DNA of 64,000 nucleotides from Bacteroidales bacterium (GTDB lineage Bacteria; Bacteroidota; Bacteroidia; Bacteroidales; P3): positions 1 through 64,000 of the forward strand of contig JAIRNR010000094.1 in assembly GCA_031257915.1 (NCBI GenBank), written 5' to 3'. Below are positions 7,221 through 16,317 of the stretch, in pieces (position 1 is the first letter of the stretch; the number at the start of each line of letters is the position of its first letter). The notes beneath the pieces were generated by a model. That model ran no database searches and was not told the origin of the DNA. It saw nothing but the letters and a program-made list of their open reading frames with translations. Both the position numbers and the translations under genes were made by a program.

Positions 7221-9995
7221 ATGAAACATCTATTGCTGCTTATCTCAATATTTATACTGTGCCGTATTTCGGCGCAGGTTGTAACAACAGTGCCGTCTAT
7301 CATTACCACACAATATAGCGGTGAAGTGGAAATTATTTTTAACGCAGTCGAGGGTAACGGCGGCTTAAAGGATTATTCGGGAGATATTTACGCGCACACA
7401 GGCTTAATTACCGACAAAAGCACAGGCGGCAGCGACTGGAAATATGCGCCTGCCTGGGGTACCAACACTGAAAAATACAAGTTGCAGCCGCTTGGCAATA
7501 ATTTGTGGAAACTGTTGATAACACCCGATATGCGTACATATTACGGTGCCGCGGCAAACGATACGATAAAAAAGATGGCATTTGTTTTTCGCAGCAGCGA
7601 TAACAGCAAAGAGGGTAAAGATGCAGGAAGTGCGGATATTTTTGTTGATGTTCTGAATCCTGAACTGTCCGTCACCTTTGCCGCCCCTGCGCAAAAAACA
7701 CTTCTTGTAAATAAAAACGACAGCGTAACGTTTATAGTACATGGATTGTTAAGCACGTCGTTATCACTGTCCATAGATGGTTTACAGGCAGGAGCAACGA
7801 CCGGCGAATCTCTCACCGTTAAGCATAAATTTACGGTTGAGGGCAATTACAATGTGGTCGCAATTGCTTCGGACGGAGTAAATACGGTTACCGATACCGT
7901 ATTTGTCTGTGTGCCTCAAAACACAGTACAGCAGCCCGTCCCGAACGGCTTGCAGGACGGTATTACGGTGCATTACGGCAGTGATTCCGCCTCTTTCGTG
8001 CTTTACGCACCGCATAAACAGCAAATTTTTCTGATGGGCGATTTTAATGACTGGAAAGTTGATAACGACTGTCTGATGAAGAAAGACGGCGACCGCTTTT
8101 GGATTACACTGCACGGATTGAGCGCAAACAGAGAGTACGCATTTCAATATTTTGCGGACGGTACTGCAGCGGACGGCGGCGTAAGAGTGGGCGACCCTTA
8201 CTGCACAAAAATTCTTGACCCCTGGAATGATAAATGGATAGATGAGTCGGTTTATCCGAATCTGCAAACGTATCCGCAAAGTAATACGAGCGGAACCGTA
8301 AGCGTGTTTTCAACTGCCGAAAGTACTTACAATTGGCAGACCGGCAATTTTACAAGACCACCGAAAGAACAGCTTATTATTTACGAATTATTATTTCGTG
8401 ATTTCACAGCACAGGGTACGGTAAAGGCTGCTGAGGAAAAACTTGATTATTTAAAATCGCTCGGCATAAACGCCATTGAACTTATGCCTGTAATGGAATT
8501 TGACGGAAACGACAGCTGGGGCTACAATCCGACATTTTATTTTGCTCCCGACAAAGCATACGGAACGCCGAATGATTACAAACATTTTATTGACGAATGT
8601 CATAAGCGGGGAATAGCAGTTATTCTTGATGTTGTTTTTAACCACTGCTGGGGTGAAAGCCCGCTTGCAAAACTTTGGTGGGATGGTGTAAACAGCCGTC
8701 CTGCTGCAAACAGTCCGTACGCAAATCAGGTGCCGAAACATCCGTTCAATGTCGGCAGCGACCTTAATCATGAAAGTCCCGCCACTCGCGCATACTTTAA
8801 ACGTGTGCTGGAATACTGGCTCAACGAATATAAACTTGACGGCTATCGTTTTGATTTAAGCAAAGGACTTACGCAAAAAAATTCAGGCGATAATGTTGAA
8901 CTTTGGGGACGTAAGGATACGAGCCGTATAGATATTATAAGAGATTATCAGAATACGGTTAAAAGTACCGACAGTACTGCATATATGATACTTGAACATT
9001 TTGCCGAAAACAGTGAAGAGATTATACTTGCAAATGACGGAATGATGCTTTGGAATAATTTGAATAATTCATTTTGTCAAAGTGCTATGGGCTGGGATGA
9101 AAGCAGTAATTTCAGCGGAATTATACCATCGCAGCGCGGCTTTACAAAACCTCATTTAGTCGGCTTTATGGAGAGCCATGACGAAGAAAGAGTAGGGTAT
9201 AAAACGCTTCAATGGGGTAATTGGGACATGGCTTCAAAACCGCGTTTACGTGCGTTAAGGGCGGGACTTGCCGCTACATTTGTTTTACTTGCACCCGGAC
9301 CGAAAATGATTTGGCAGTTTGGTGAGATGGATTACGACGTAAGCATTGACGAAAACGGCAGAACAGGCAGGAAACCGTTACACTGGGAATATTTGGAGTC
9401 CGAACGTGGAAAATACGTGCACAGTATTTACAGCAATATTCTCGCTTTGCGCGGACACTTCCCGCAGATATTTTCAGGTACGGACAATAATTTTTCGTAC
9501 ATAATCGGGGGTTCGCTTAGTAATATGCGCTCGTACGCTTATAATTCCGACAATTGCAACATAGCATTATTTGGGAATTTCAGCAATGATACAATGGAAG
9601 CGGCAGTTCCGGAAAACAGCGGAAAGAAGTGGTACGACTATCTTGAACAGCAACAGATAGCATCATCATCTTTAAAAATACCGCCTCACCATTTCGTATT
9701 ACTCACAGATACGCTCACTCCGCTTGTTGAGGAATATCAGGACCTTAATCTTGCAAAAGAAACAATACAGGCAGCAACTAATACGGCACTCGCAATTTAT
9801 CCCAATCCTGTAACGGCAGAGTTGAAAATAACAGGCATAAACAGAGCGGAGTATTACAAAATTTACTCAATGCAGGGAAAATGCGTACAGAGCGGAAATG
9901 TTCAAAAGGACGGCAAAATAAGGGTAGCGGCACTTGCCAAAGGAATGTACATTATGGAGATAAACGGTCGGAGTGCCAAGTTTGTTAAGCATTAA
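7221..9995 (+). CDS. Secreted GH13 alpha-amylase with CBM48-like module and T9SS sorting domain
   Basis: Large (924 residues) extracellular starch-degrading enzyme. Layout: signal peptide (MKHLLLLISIFILCRISAQ), an N-terminal beta-rich region, and a CBM48/E-set module (about 250-340, with FLMGDFNDW). The GH13 barrel has DVVFNHCWG (about 470), YRFDLSKG (nucleophile Asp about 543), ILEHFAEN (Glu about 591) and MESHDEE (Asp about 652). The end is a type A T9SS sorting domain starting at IYPNPVTAELKI (about 858) and ending in MYIMEINGRSAKFVKH. This predicts export by T9SS and release or attachment at the cell surface. It follows trmD by 11 bases. Its stop codon overlaps the convergent CvpA stop. 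Confidence 0.94.
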   Translation: MKHLLLLISIFILCRISAQVVTTVPSIITTQYSGEVEIIFNAVEGNGGLKDYSGDIYAHTGLITDKSTGGSDWKYAPAWGTNTEKYKLQPLGNNLWKLLITPDMRTYYGAAANDTIKKMAFVFRSSDNSKEGKDAGSADIFVDVLNPELSVTFAAPAQKTLLVNKNDSVTFIVHGLLSTSLSLSIDGLQAGATTGESLTVKHKFTVEGNYNVVAIASDGVNTVTDTVFVCVPQNTVQQPVPNGLQDGITVHYGSDSASFVLYAPHKQQIFLMGDFNDWKVDNDCLMKKDGDRFWITLHGLSANREYAFQYFADGTAADGGVRVGDPYCTKILDPWNDKWIDESVYPNLQTYPQSNTSGTVSVFSTAESTYNWQTGNFTRPPKEQLIIYELLFRDFTAQGTVKAAEEKLDYLKSLGINAIELMPVMEFDGNDSWGYNPTFYFAPDKAYGTPNDYKHFIDECHKRGIAVILDVVFNHCWGESPLAKLWWDGVNSRPAANSPYANQVPKHPFNVGSDLNHESPATRAYFKRVLEYWLNEYKLDGYRFDLSKGLTQKNSGDNVELWGRKDTSRIDIIRDYQNTVKSTDSTAYMILEHFAENSEEIILANDGMMLWNNLNNSFCQSAMGWDESSNFSGIIPSQRGFTKPHLVGFMESHDEERVGYKTLQWGNWDMASKPRLRALRAGLAATFVLLAPGPKMIWQFGEMDYDVSIDENGRTGRKPLHWEYLESERGKYVHSIYSNILALRGHFPQIFSGTDNNFSYIIGGSLSNMRSYAYNSDNCNIALFGNFSNDTMEAAVPENSGKKWYDYLEQQQIASSSLKIPPHHFVLLTDTLTPLVEEYQDLNLAKETIQAATNTALAIYPNPVTAELKITGINRAEYYKIYSMQGKCVQSGNVQKDGKIRVAALAKGMYIMEINGRSAKFVKH

Positions 9996-10447
9996 GCCGT
10001 AACCCAAACAACAAGTCCTTCAATCCACCTGAAAAACAGTGAACCGTCGCGCAATGATGTACTGATAAATTTACATTCGGGGTCAAACGAAACAATAAGA
10101 TAAACAATTACTCCGCAAAAAATAAGTGCCTTCAAAAGCCCGAATACAAGTCCGAGAATACGGTTAAAAAACGAAAGCGACAATTTTTTAGCAGCGGCAG
10201 AAATGGCTTTTCCCAAAAAGAAAATGCCGATTAGTACAGATAAAAACGTAATAATAAAAGCAACAGCCTTTGCGCCGCTTCCTGTTAAATTCAGCCATTC
10301 GTAAACGAGTTCCGAGAAATGGTATGCAACGTAAATGCCCGCAATAATAGCAAGCAAAGATGCGATTTCCATAATAAAACCTTTACGCACGCCATTGAAG
10401 CCAAGCCAGCAAAGCGGAATAATAAAAATAATATCAAGCCGGTTCAT
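9992..10447 (-). CDS. CvpA family membrane protein
   Basis: Inner-membrane protein of 151 residues with four predicted hydrophobic segments and the CvpA-type opening MNRLDIIFIIPLCWLGFNGV and KGFIMEIASLLAI. The family is linked to colicin V production and envelope stress tolerance; the molecular function is not settled. I chose the ATG at 10447 because homologues start at MxxLD; an upstream in-frame ATG at 10468 adds seven residues. Convergent with the amylase gene, sharing TTAA so that both stop codons overlap. It diverges from exbB. Confidence 0.85.
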   Translation of the reverse strand: MNRLDIIFIIPLCWLGFNGVRKGFIMEIASLLAIIAGIYVAYHFSELVYEWLNLTGSGAKAVAFIITFLSVLIGIFFLGKAISAAAKKLSLSFFNRILGLVFGLLKALIFCGVIVYLIVSFDPECKFISTSLRDGSLFFRWIEGLVVWVTA

Positions 10448-10495
10448 TGTTATACGGAATTTGAACAAAGGTAGTAAAATATCATTTTTTTTTTA

Positions 10496-10503
10496 TACCT
10501 TTG
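10496..10503 (+). promoter_or_regulatory. Candidate -7 box for the exbB-tonB operon
   Basis: TACCTTTG fits TAnnTTTG and lies 75 bases before the exbB ATG. A TTTG occurs at 10460-10463, but its 32-base spacing is too long for the usual -33 element, so only the -7 half is supported. Confidence 0.5.
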
Positions 10504-10577
10504 GCGAGTGCAAAATTTGTGCAAAATTATCAATGTCAACAAAATCAACAAATTAAAATAAAAAAACAACAGTAATT

Positions 10578-11381
10578 ATGAAACAACTTGAAAAAAGAAG
10601 CTTGGGAGTATCCGGTTTGCTTATTATCGTATTGTGTTTGATTGTAGCAGAATGTATTTTCTATTTTGTTTACGGCAATCCGTCGAACTTTATGAACAAC
10701 GACCCTAATAACCACCCTTTACCCGGTAATCTTCTCGGCACTATCTACAAAGGCGGTATTATTGTTCCTATTATTCAAACTTTACTTCTTACGGTTCTTA
10801 CCCTTGCAGTAGAACGGTTTATTGCCATAGGCAAAGCAAAGGGAAAAGGAAATCTTGAAAAATTTGTAGTAAAAGTAAAAGAACTGCTTGACAAAAGGGA
10901 TATAGCAGGTGCCGTTGCTCTTTGCGATAAGCAAAAAGGTTCTGTTGCAAATGTTGTTAGAACATCTCTGAAAACGTACGTAGAAGTTGCAGACGATCCG
11001 AATATGACAAAAGAGGAAAAGCAACTTGCTTTGCGTAAGGATTTGGAAGAGGCAACTATGCTTGAACTTCCGAGTATGCAGCAAAATCTGCCTATTATCG
11101 CTACTACTACAACGCTTGGTACCCTTTTGGGACTTCTTGGTACTGTTATCGGTATGATTAAGTCGTTTGCTGCTCTTTCTTCCACCGGCGGCACCGACTC
11201 TATAGCACTTTCAACAGGTATTTCCGAAGCACTTGTTAATACGGCGTTTGGTATCGCAACAGGTGCTTGTGCAGTTATATTTTATAACATTTTCACAACA
11301 AAAATTGATGGTATTACCCATTCAATTGACGAAGTTGGTGCATATTTGGCACAGGCATTCACAGGAAAGCACAAGGTGTAG
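10578..11381 (+). CDS. exbB: MotA/TolQ/ExbB proton channel protein
   Basis: Inner-membrane proton channel subunit, 267 residues, that powers TonB-dependent outer-membrane transport. It has an N-terminal membrane helix (about 13-33), a second one (about 57-80), a cytoplasmic loop and two C-terminal helices. The conserved channel segment TLGTLLGLLGTVIGMIKSF lies near 178, followed by EALVNTAFGIATG. First gene of a six-gene run: exbB, exbD, exbD, tonB, a pstS-like gene and a TPR gene. Bacteroidetes usually carry this arrangement. Confidence 0.93.
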   Translation: MKQLEKRSLGVSGLLIIVLCLIVAECIFYFVYGNPSNFMNNDPNNHPLPGNLLGTIYKGGIIVPIIQTLLLTVLTLAVERFIAIGKAKGKGNLEKFVVKVKELLDKRDIAGAVALCDKQKGSVANVVRTSLKTYVEVADDPNMTKEEKQLALRKDLEEATMLELPSMQQNLPIIATTTTLGTLLGLLGTVIGMIKSFAALSSTGGTDSIALSTGISEALVNTAFGIATGACAVIFYNIFTTKIDGITHSIDEVGAYLAQAFTGKHKV

Positions 11382-11409
11382 TTATAAAAAACAGTGGTAA
11401 TAAAGCACT

Positions 11410-12021
11410 ATGAGCAAAAAAGTAAAAAAGCAATCTACTTTTATTGACATGACGGCTATGAGCGACGTTACGGTTCTGCTGTTAACGTTTTTCATGCTCA
11501 CATCGACTTTTATTCAAAAAGAGCCGGTGCAGGTAAATCCCCCTCAGTCGGTTTCGGAAATTAAGATTCCCGAAACAAATATCATGTCCATTCTTGTAGA
11601 AAAAGACGGTAAAGTTTTTATGTCTTTGGATAAACAGACCGACCGTTGGAGTGTGCTTGAAAAAATGGGAGAGTTCTACAGTGTAGAATTTACGAGCGAA
11701 GAACTGAAAAAATTCAGTTTGGCACCCAATTTTGGTGTACCTATCCATGGAATGAAACAGTTTTTGGGCTTGCCATCGGAAGAGCAGGACAAAATAATTA
11801 TGGATTACGGTATTCCTTCCGACAGTACAAACAATGAACTGAAAAATTGGGTTAAATTTTCTCGTGAAGCAAATGCCGAACTCATTATAGCAATAAAGGC
11901 AGACGGAACTACTCCGTATCCGGTTATACGCGATATAATGAATACATTGCAGGATTTGCGTGAAAACCGTTATAACCTGATTACATCTTTGCGTGATATG
12001 CCCGCTATTTTAAACGATTAA
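11410..12021 (+). CDS. exbD: ExbD/TolR family biopolymer transport protein (first copy)
   Basis: Single-pass inner-membrane protein of 203 residues. The N-terminal cytoplasmic segment FIDMTAMSDVTVLLLTFFML contains the membrane-embedded Asp (SDV) needed for proton coupling, followed by a periplasmic domain. The periplasmic part is longer than in classical ExbD (about 140) and carries an insert around residues 75-140. It starts 28 bases after exbB and is followed by a second ExbD paralogue; the two may form a heteromeric stator, which is inference. Confidence 0.9.
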   Translation: MSKKVKKQSTFIDMTAMSDVTVLLLTFFMLTSTFIQKEPVQVNPPQSVSEIKIPETNIMSILVEKDGKVFMSLDKQTDRWSVLEKMGEFYSVEFTSEELKKFSLAPNFGVPIHGMKQFLGLPSEEQDKIIMDYGIPSDSTNNELKNWVKFSREANAELIIAIKADGTTPYPVIRDIMNTLQDLRENRYNLITSLRDMPAILND

Positions 12022-12033
12022 GAAAAAAAAGTT

Positions 12034-12705
12034 ATGGCAGAAATACAGGAAAAAGACTCGGGAGAACAAAAAAAAGGCAAACAGAAGAAATTTAATATTC
12101 ATGTGGATTTTACCCCTATGGTGGACATGAATATGTTGCTTATCACTTTTTTTATGCTTTGTACTACGATGAGTAAGCCGCAAACAATGGAAATTTCGAT
12201 GCCTCGAAAAGATATTGTTTCGGAGCAGGATCAAAACAAGGTTAAAGAGTCAAAAGCAATAACCATACTTTTGGGTAAAAATTCTAAGGTATATTATTAT
12301 TTCGGACTGCCCGATTATGATCATCCGGAAAGTGTTACCGAAACCGATTTTTCGGCAGACGGAATCCGTAAAGTGTTGCTGGGAAGAAATGAAGAGGTTG
12401 TCAGGAAAATTTTGGAATTAAAAAAGAAGAAAGAGAATTTGGAAATATCCGATGAGCAGTACCAAACGGAGGCATCCGAAGTACGTTCCGATAAAAATTC
12501 GCCTGTAGTAATGATTAAGGCAACCGAATTTTCGCAGTATAAAGACTTGATTGATGCTCTTGACGAAATGCAAATATGCAACATAGGCCGCTACGCTATT
12601 TCAGACATTACTCCGGGCGACTTGCGTGTTTTGCAGGACCTTACTCATGAAGGATATACATCCGATTTGAAAGAAGTAATAGAATATAGAGAACAAAGTC
12701 AGTAA
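12034..12705 (+). CDS. exbD: ExbD/TolR family biopolymer transport protein (second copy)
   Basis: Second ExbD paralogue, 223 residues. A charged N-terminus (EKDSGEQKKGKQKK) precedes the membrane segment FTPMVDMNMLLITFFMLCTT with the conserved Asp. The periplasmic domain has a lysine/glutamate-rich helical insert (LELKKKKENLEIS) near residue 130. It differs clearly from the first copy, so the pair reflects an old duplication and not a recent repeat. It is 12 bases after the first copy and 4 bases before tonB. Confidence 0.9.
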   Translation: MAEIQEKDSGEQKKGKQKKFNIHVDFTPMVDMNMLLITFFMLCTTMSKPQTMEISMPRKDIVSEQDQNKVKESKAITILLGKNSKVYYYFGLPDYDHPESVTETDFSADGIRKVLLGRNEEVVRKILELKKKKENLEISDEQYQTEASEVRSDKNSPVVMIKATEFSQYKDLIDALDEMQICNIGRYAISDITPGDLRVLQDLTHEGYTSDLKEVIEYREQSQ

Positions 12706-12709
12706 AACT

Positions 12710-13525
12710 ATGGCAAAAGATATTAACATATTTTCCTCATCGTGGAGAGGATTAGTTTTTGAAGGTAAGAATAAGCAATACGGAGCCTACAAACTTCGTG
12801 AAAATACTTCCAAACGACACCTGCTTGCTTTTGCTATAATTTTAATATTTGCATTTCTTGTCGGTTCAATACCGTCTTTAATGACACTTTTGAAATTTGA
12901 AGGCAGAGACAGAGAGGAAACGCGTGTAACCGAACTTTCCGCATTAGAGGAGAAGCCGAAAGAAGAGGAACAACAGATAGATCATTCCACGCCCCCCCCG
13001 CCCGAATTGAAAACAACTATCAAGTTCACCCCGCCTGTAATTACTGAGGATAGCAAGGTTAATGACGAGGACGAAATGAAAACACAGGAAGAACTCACAA
13101 AAAGTACGGCGGCGATTTCCATCAAGGACGTTCAAGGAAATGACGACGGTACAGGTGAGGATATAAGAGATGTTGAGGAAGCAAATCTTATTGCAAATGC
13201 GGTTAATGACCAAGTTTTTGAAATTGTAGAGCAATCACCCGCTTTCCCTGGTGGTGAGGCAAAACTTTTGGAGTGGCTGCAAAGTGAATTGAGATACCCC
13301 CCTGCCGCCGCCGAAAGAGGTGTTTCGGGTACGGTGTATGTCCAATTTACTGTGGGAAAGGATGGCACAATTCGCGACATTAGTGTTTTGCGCAGTCCGG
13401 ATCCTGTTTTTGACAGAGAGGCAATTCGCGTAGTTCAGAAAATGCCCAAATGGTTGCCGGGTCGTCAGCGTGGACAGGCAGTAGCGGTGCGTTTCAGGCT
13501 GCCTATTAACTTTAATTTAAAATAA
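12710..13525 (+). CDS. tonB: TonB energy transducer
   Basis: TonB protein, 271 residues, which spans the periplasm and passes ExbBD-derived energy to outer-membrane receptors. The N-terminal cytoplasmic stretch (WRGLVFEGKNKQYGAYKLRE) is typical of Bacteroidetes TonB. One membrane helix (about 39-60) is followed by an acidic and Pro-containing spacer (STPPPPELK about 98). The C-terminal TonB domain (about 185-271) carries GVSGTVYVQFTVGKDG and PVFDREAIRVVQKMPKW. Third component type of the exbB-exbD-exbD-tonB operon. Confidence 0.94.
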   Translation: MAKDINIFSSSWRGLVFEGKNKQYGAYKLRENTSKRHLLAFAIILIFAFLVGSIPSLMTLLKFEGRDREETRVTELSALEEKPKEEEQQIDHSTPPPPELKTTIKFTPPVITEDSKVNDEDEMKTQEELTKSTAAISIKDVQGNDDGTGEDIRDVEEANLIANAVNDQVFEIVEQSPAFPGGEAKLLEWLQSELRYPPAAAERGVSGTVYVQFTVGKDGTIRDISVLRSPDPVFDREAIRVVQKMPKWLPGRQRGQAVAVRFRLPINFNLK

Positions 13526-13587
13526 TATTTTGCCACAATTAGTTTGGCGAATTTTGTTGCAGGTTTAACCTGCAATATCCGGTAATA

Positions 13588-14547
13588 ATGGTAAACGGCA
13601 ATCATATTAACAAATGGATATGCGCACTGGGAACAGTGGGCATATCTGTATTTATGGGACTGCTTATTTTAACGGTCGCAGGATGCGGCAGGAGTAAAAA
13701 CAATGCTCCGAAAGAAACGCTTTTCAGCGGTTTTATAAAGATTGCGGTTGATGAAACACTTGTACCCATTGTGAGGGAAGAAGCAGATGTTTTTGAAGCA
13801 ATGTATCCGATGTCGGGCATAGTGTTGAAAAGTGTAAGTGAAGTAGAGGCAATAAATGCGTTGTTGCATGACAGTACGCGCCTTGCCGTTATGACACGCC
13901 AACTTACGGACGAAGAAATAAAGTACTTGAACAGTAAGAAACAGTTTCCGAAATCAATAAAAATGGCAACAGACGGCATCGCGTTTGTTATCAATAAAAA
14001 TAACCCCGACAGCGCAATTACGGCAAATGCGCTGAAACAAATTTTAAACGGCGAAGTTACACGCTGGAACGAAGTGTTTAAGAACAGTCGTCTGGGTGCA
14101 TTTTCAATCGCTTATGACAACCGCAATTCAAGTACTGTACGCTATGTGCAGGACACTGTTATTAACAGCAAAGAACTTTCGCCGCGATCGTTTGCGGCGG
14201 GCAGTAGCGATGCCGTTGTAAAGTATGTGAAAGAAACGCGGTCTGCTATAGGAATAATAGGTGTTAACTGGATTAGCAGCGAGTATGACTCCATTACGAG
14301 AGAGTTTTTGAGCGATGTACAGGTAATGCGTATCAATGGAGTTCAACCGTATCAATATTACCTTTATACGGGGCAGTATCCGTTCAGACGTGATATTTAT
14401 CTGAATATAAACGATCCTTTTGGCGGACTTCCGACAGGATTTGTTAACTTTGTAACCTCAAGCAGGGGACAGCGTATAATTCTGAAAGCAGGATTACTTC
14501 CTGCGACAATGCCTTTGAATATTGTTAATGTCAGGGAACAATTGTAG
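13588..14547 (+). CDS. PstS-like substrate-binding lipoprotein in the TonB operon
   Basis: Periplasmic-binding-protein-like lipoprotein (319 residues) with a lipobox LTVAGC (Cys about 33). It has the PstS-type hinge and ligand regions TRQLTDEEI, TDGIAFVINKNNP, ALKQILNGEVTRWNEVF and TGFVNFVTSSRGQRIILKAGL. No pstCAB permease genes are nearby. Its fixed association with tonB in Bacteroidetes suggests a role in the TonB system or envelope sensing instead of classical phosphate import; that is inference. An unusually long N-region precedes the lipobox, so the true start may be internal. Confidence 0.85.
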   Translation: MVNGNHINKWICALGTVGISVFMGLLILTVAGCGRSKNNAPKETLFSGFIKIAVDETLVPIVREEADVFEAMYPMSGIVLKSVSEVEAINALLHDSTRLAVMTRQLTDEEIKYLNSKKQFPKSIKMATDGIAFVINKNNPDSAITANALKQILNGEVTRWNEVFKNSRLGAFSIAYDNRNSSTVRYVQDTVINSKELSPRSFAAGSSDAVVKYVKETRSAIGIIGVNWISSEYDSITREFLSDVQVMRINGVQPYQYYLYTGQYPFRRDIYLNINDPFGGLPTGFVNFVTSSRGQRIILKAGLLPATMPLNIVNVREQL

Positions 14548-14616
14548 CGGTAACCGGCAGCCTCGTTTTGGCTATACAGCGAGTAGAGAAAAGTAAATTA
14601 TGTGTGATGTAAATAA

Positions 14617-16317
14617 ATGTATAATAATATGAAGATTTTGAAAATTCTTATCAGTGCGGCAATGGTAACGATATTACTGTTTGCCATCCCTGTGAAAGCG
14701 CAAAGCACCACAGGTTTAAATCTTTATCATTCGGGAATGGATGAGGCTGCCGTTGTGTTCTTCAAAAAAGTTTGTGCTTCAAGTGCGGAGCCGAGAAGCA
14801 AGGCAGAAGCGTGCTATTATATTGCAAACGCATTTATCCGTATGGGAATGCCTGATTCGGGAATTTTTTATTTTGACAAAGGCATAGTTGAAGATCCTGC
14901 GTATTTGTATAATAACGTAGGTAAAACAGGTCTTACAACGCTTAGCGAAAATCCGAAGGCAGCCGAGGGAATTTTTAAACAGGCAATTTCTGCCGACAAA
15001 AAAAATGTAGAGGTTTATCTTGCTGTTGCACGTGCGTATGTTTCGCAAAAAGATTATAATAGCGCGAATAAGTATATTGACAGGGCAATTAAAGTGAACA
15101 ATAAAAGCGGATTGCCTTATATGTTAAAGGGAGATATAGCATATCTGCAAAATAAACCGATGGATGCTGCCTCACAGTACGAGCAGGCTTCGTATTTCAG
15201 TCCCGAACTGTTAAGTTCTTATATAAAATACGCAACTATTTATATGACTTTGAACAGAGATTTGGCATTAGCGACATTGCAGCAGGCGAAGGAACAGGAA
15301 GCGGCAACAGGTGATTTATTTGCGGGTATTGACGCTATTTTCGCAGAATATCATTACCGTCAGGGCAAAATGAGCGATGCCGTTGCAAGTTATGCGAAGT
15401 TTATTAAAGACGGTAATTATACGGAAAATCATCTGTTGAATTACGCGCTTTATCTGTACATGGATAAGAGATACGACGAGGTGTTCCCCATAATCATGCC
15501 TGTTTTGGAAAAAGAGCCGGATAATTTCGTAGCAAATCGTATTCATGCTTATATAAAGGCAAAAACCGAAACAGGTGTAACGGACATGTTGGAAAAATTT
15601 ATAGCCGGTGCGCCGAAAGACAAGATTATAGCACTTGACTATATTGCACTTGCTGAGGAACAAGCCGAAAGTACCCTTTATGGCGAAGCAGCCGAAAGTT
15701 ATAAACGTGCAATAGAAATTGACACAAACCGCAAACTTTTATATCAGGACATTGCGGATATGTACGCAAAAGAAAAGCGGATTGATTCCTCTGCAAAATA
15801 TTACGATTTGTACGCGGTTATAGCAGGAAAAGATGATCTTGTTGTGCTTTTTAAATACGGCAGGAATCTGTATTCAATGGCGAGTAATCTTGATTCTACA
15901 ATGCGTGAATCTCAGATATTTTACTTGAAGAAAGCCGACACGATTTTCCAACTGTTTTCCGAACTTGCTCCCGATAACTATCTTGGTTATTTTTGGAGAG
16001 CGAGAGTAAATTCCCTTATTGATATGGAAACGGTTGACGGTCTTGCAAAGCCGTATTATGAGAAAGTTATTGAGATTTGTTTGCCCGATGCCGATAAACG
16101 CAAACGTGAACTTTCGGAGGGTTACCGCTATTTGGGATATTATTATTACGTTCAGGCGGATGTAAAGGCAACGGCGAATAAAAATAACGTAAAGGCGGCG
16201 AAGGATGAGTACCTTAAAGCAAAAGAATATTTTTCAAATGTTCTTAGTGTTGACGCGGATGATCCGGTTGCCATACAGGCAATTGAAGCAATAGATAAAC
16301 TAAATTTGGAAAAATAG
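14617..16317 (+). CDS. Periplasmic tetratricopeptide repeat protein of the TonB operon
   Basis: Exported TPR protein of about 566 residues. A signal peptide (KILISAAMVTILLFAIPVKAQ) is followed by TPR units along most of the length, for example AEACYYIANAFIRMGMPDSG, VEVYLAVARAYVSQKDYNSA and AAESYKRAIEIDTNRKLLYQ. The first ATG (14617, MYNN) and a second in-frame ATG (14629, MKIL) are both plausible. Last gene of the exbB-tonB run and immediately followed by marC with no gap. Likely a scaffold for periplasmic complexes; the partner is unknown. Confidence 0.85.
   Translation: MYNNMKILKILISAAMVTILLFAIPVKAQSTTGLNLYHSGMDEAAVVFFKKVCASSAEPRSKAEACYYIANAFIRMGMPDSGIFYFDKGIVEDPAYLYNNVGKTGLTTLSENPKAAEGIFKQAISADKKNVEVYLAVARAYVSQKDYNSANKYIDRAIKVNNKSGLPYMLKGDIAYLQNKPMDAASQYEQASYFSPELLSSYIKYATIYMTLNRDLALATLQQAKEQEAATGDLFAGIDAIFAEYHYRQGKMSDAVASYAKFIKDGNYTENHLLNYALYLYMDKRYDEVFPIIMPVLEKEPDNFVANRIHAYIKAKTETGVTDMLEKFIAGAPKDKIIALDYIALAEEQAESTLYGEAAESYKRAIEIDTNRKLLYQDIADMYAKEKRIDSSAKYYDLYAVIAGKDDLVVLFKYGRNLYSMASNLDSTMRESQIFYLKKADTIFQLFSELAPDNYLGYFWRARVNSLIDMETVDGLAKPYYEKVIEICLPDADKRKRELSEGYRYLGYYYYVQADVKATANKNNVKAAKDEYLKAKEYFSNVLSVDADDPVAIQAIEAIDKLNLEK

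Noticed and set aside
10460-10463. -33 TTTG for the exbB promoter
   Set aside because: The spacing of 32 bases to the -7 box is too long for a Bacteroidetes promoter, so only the -7 box is reported.
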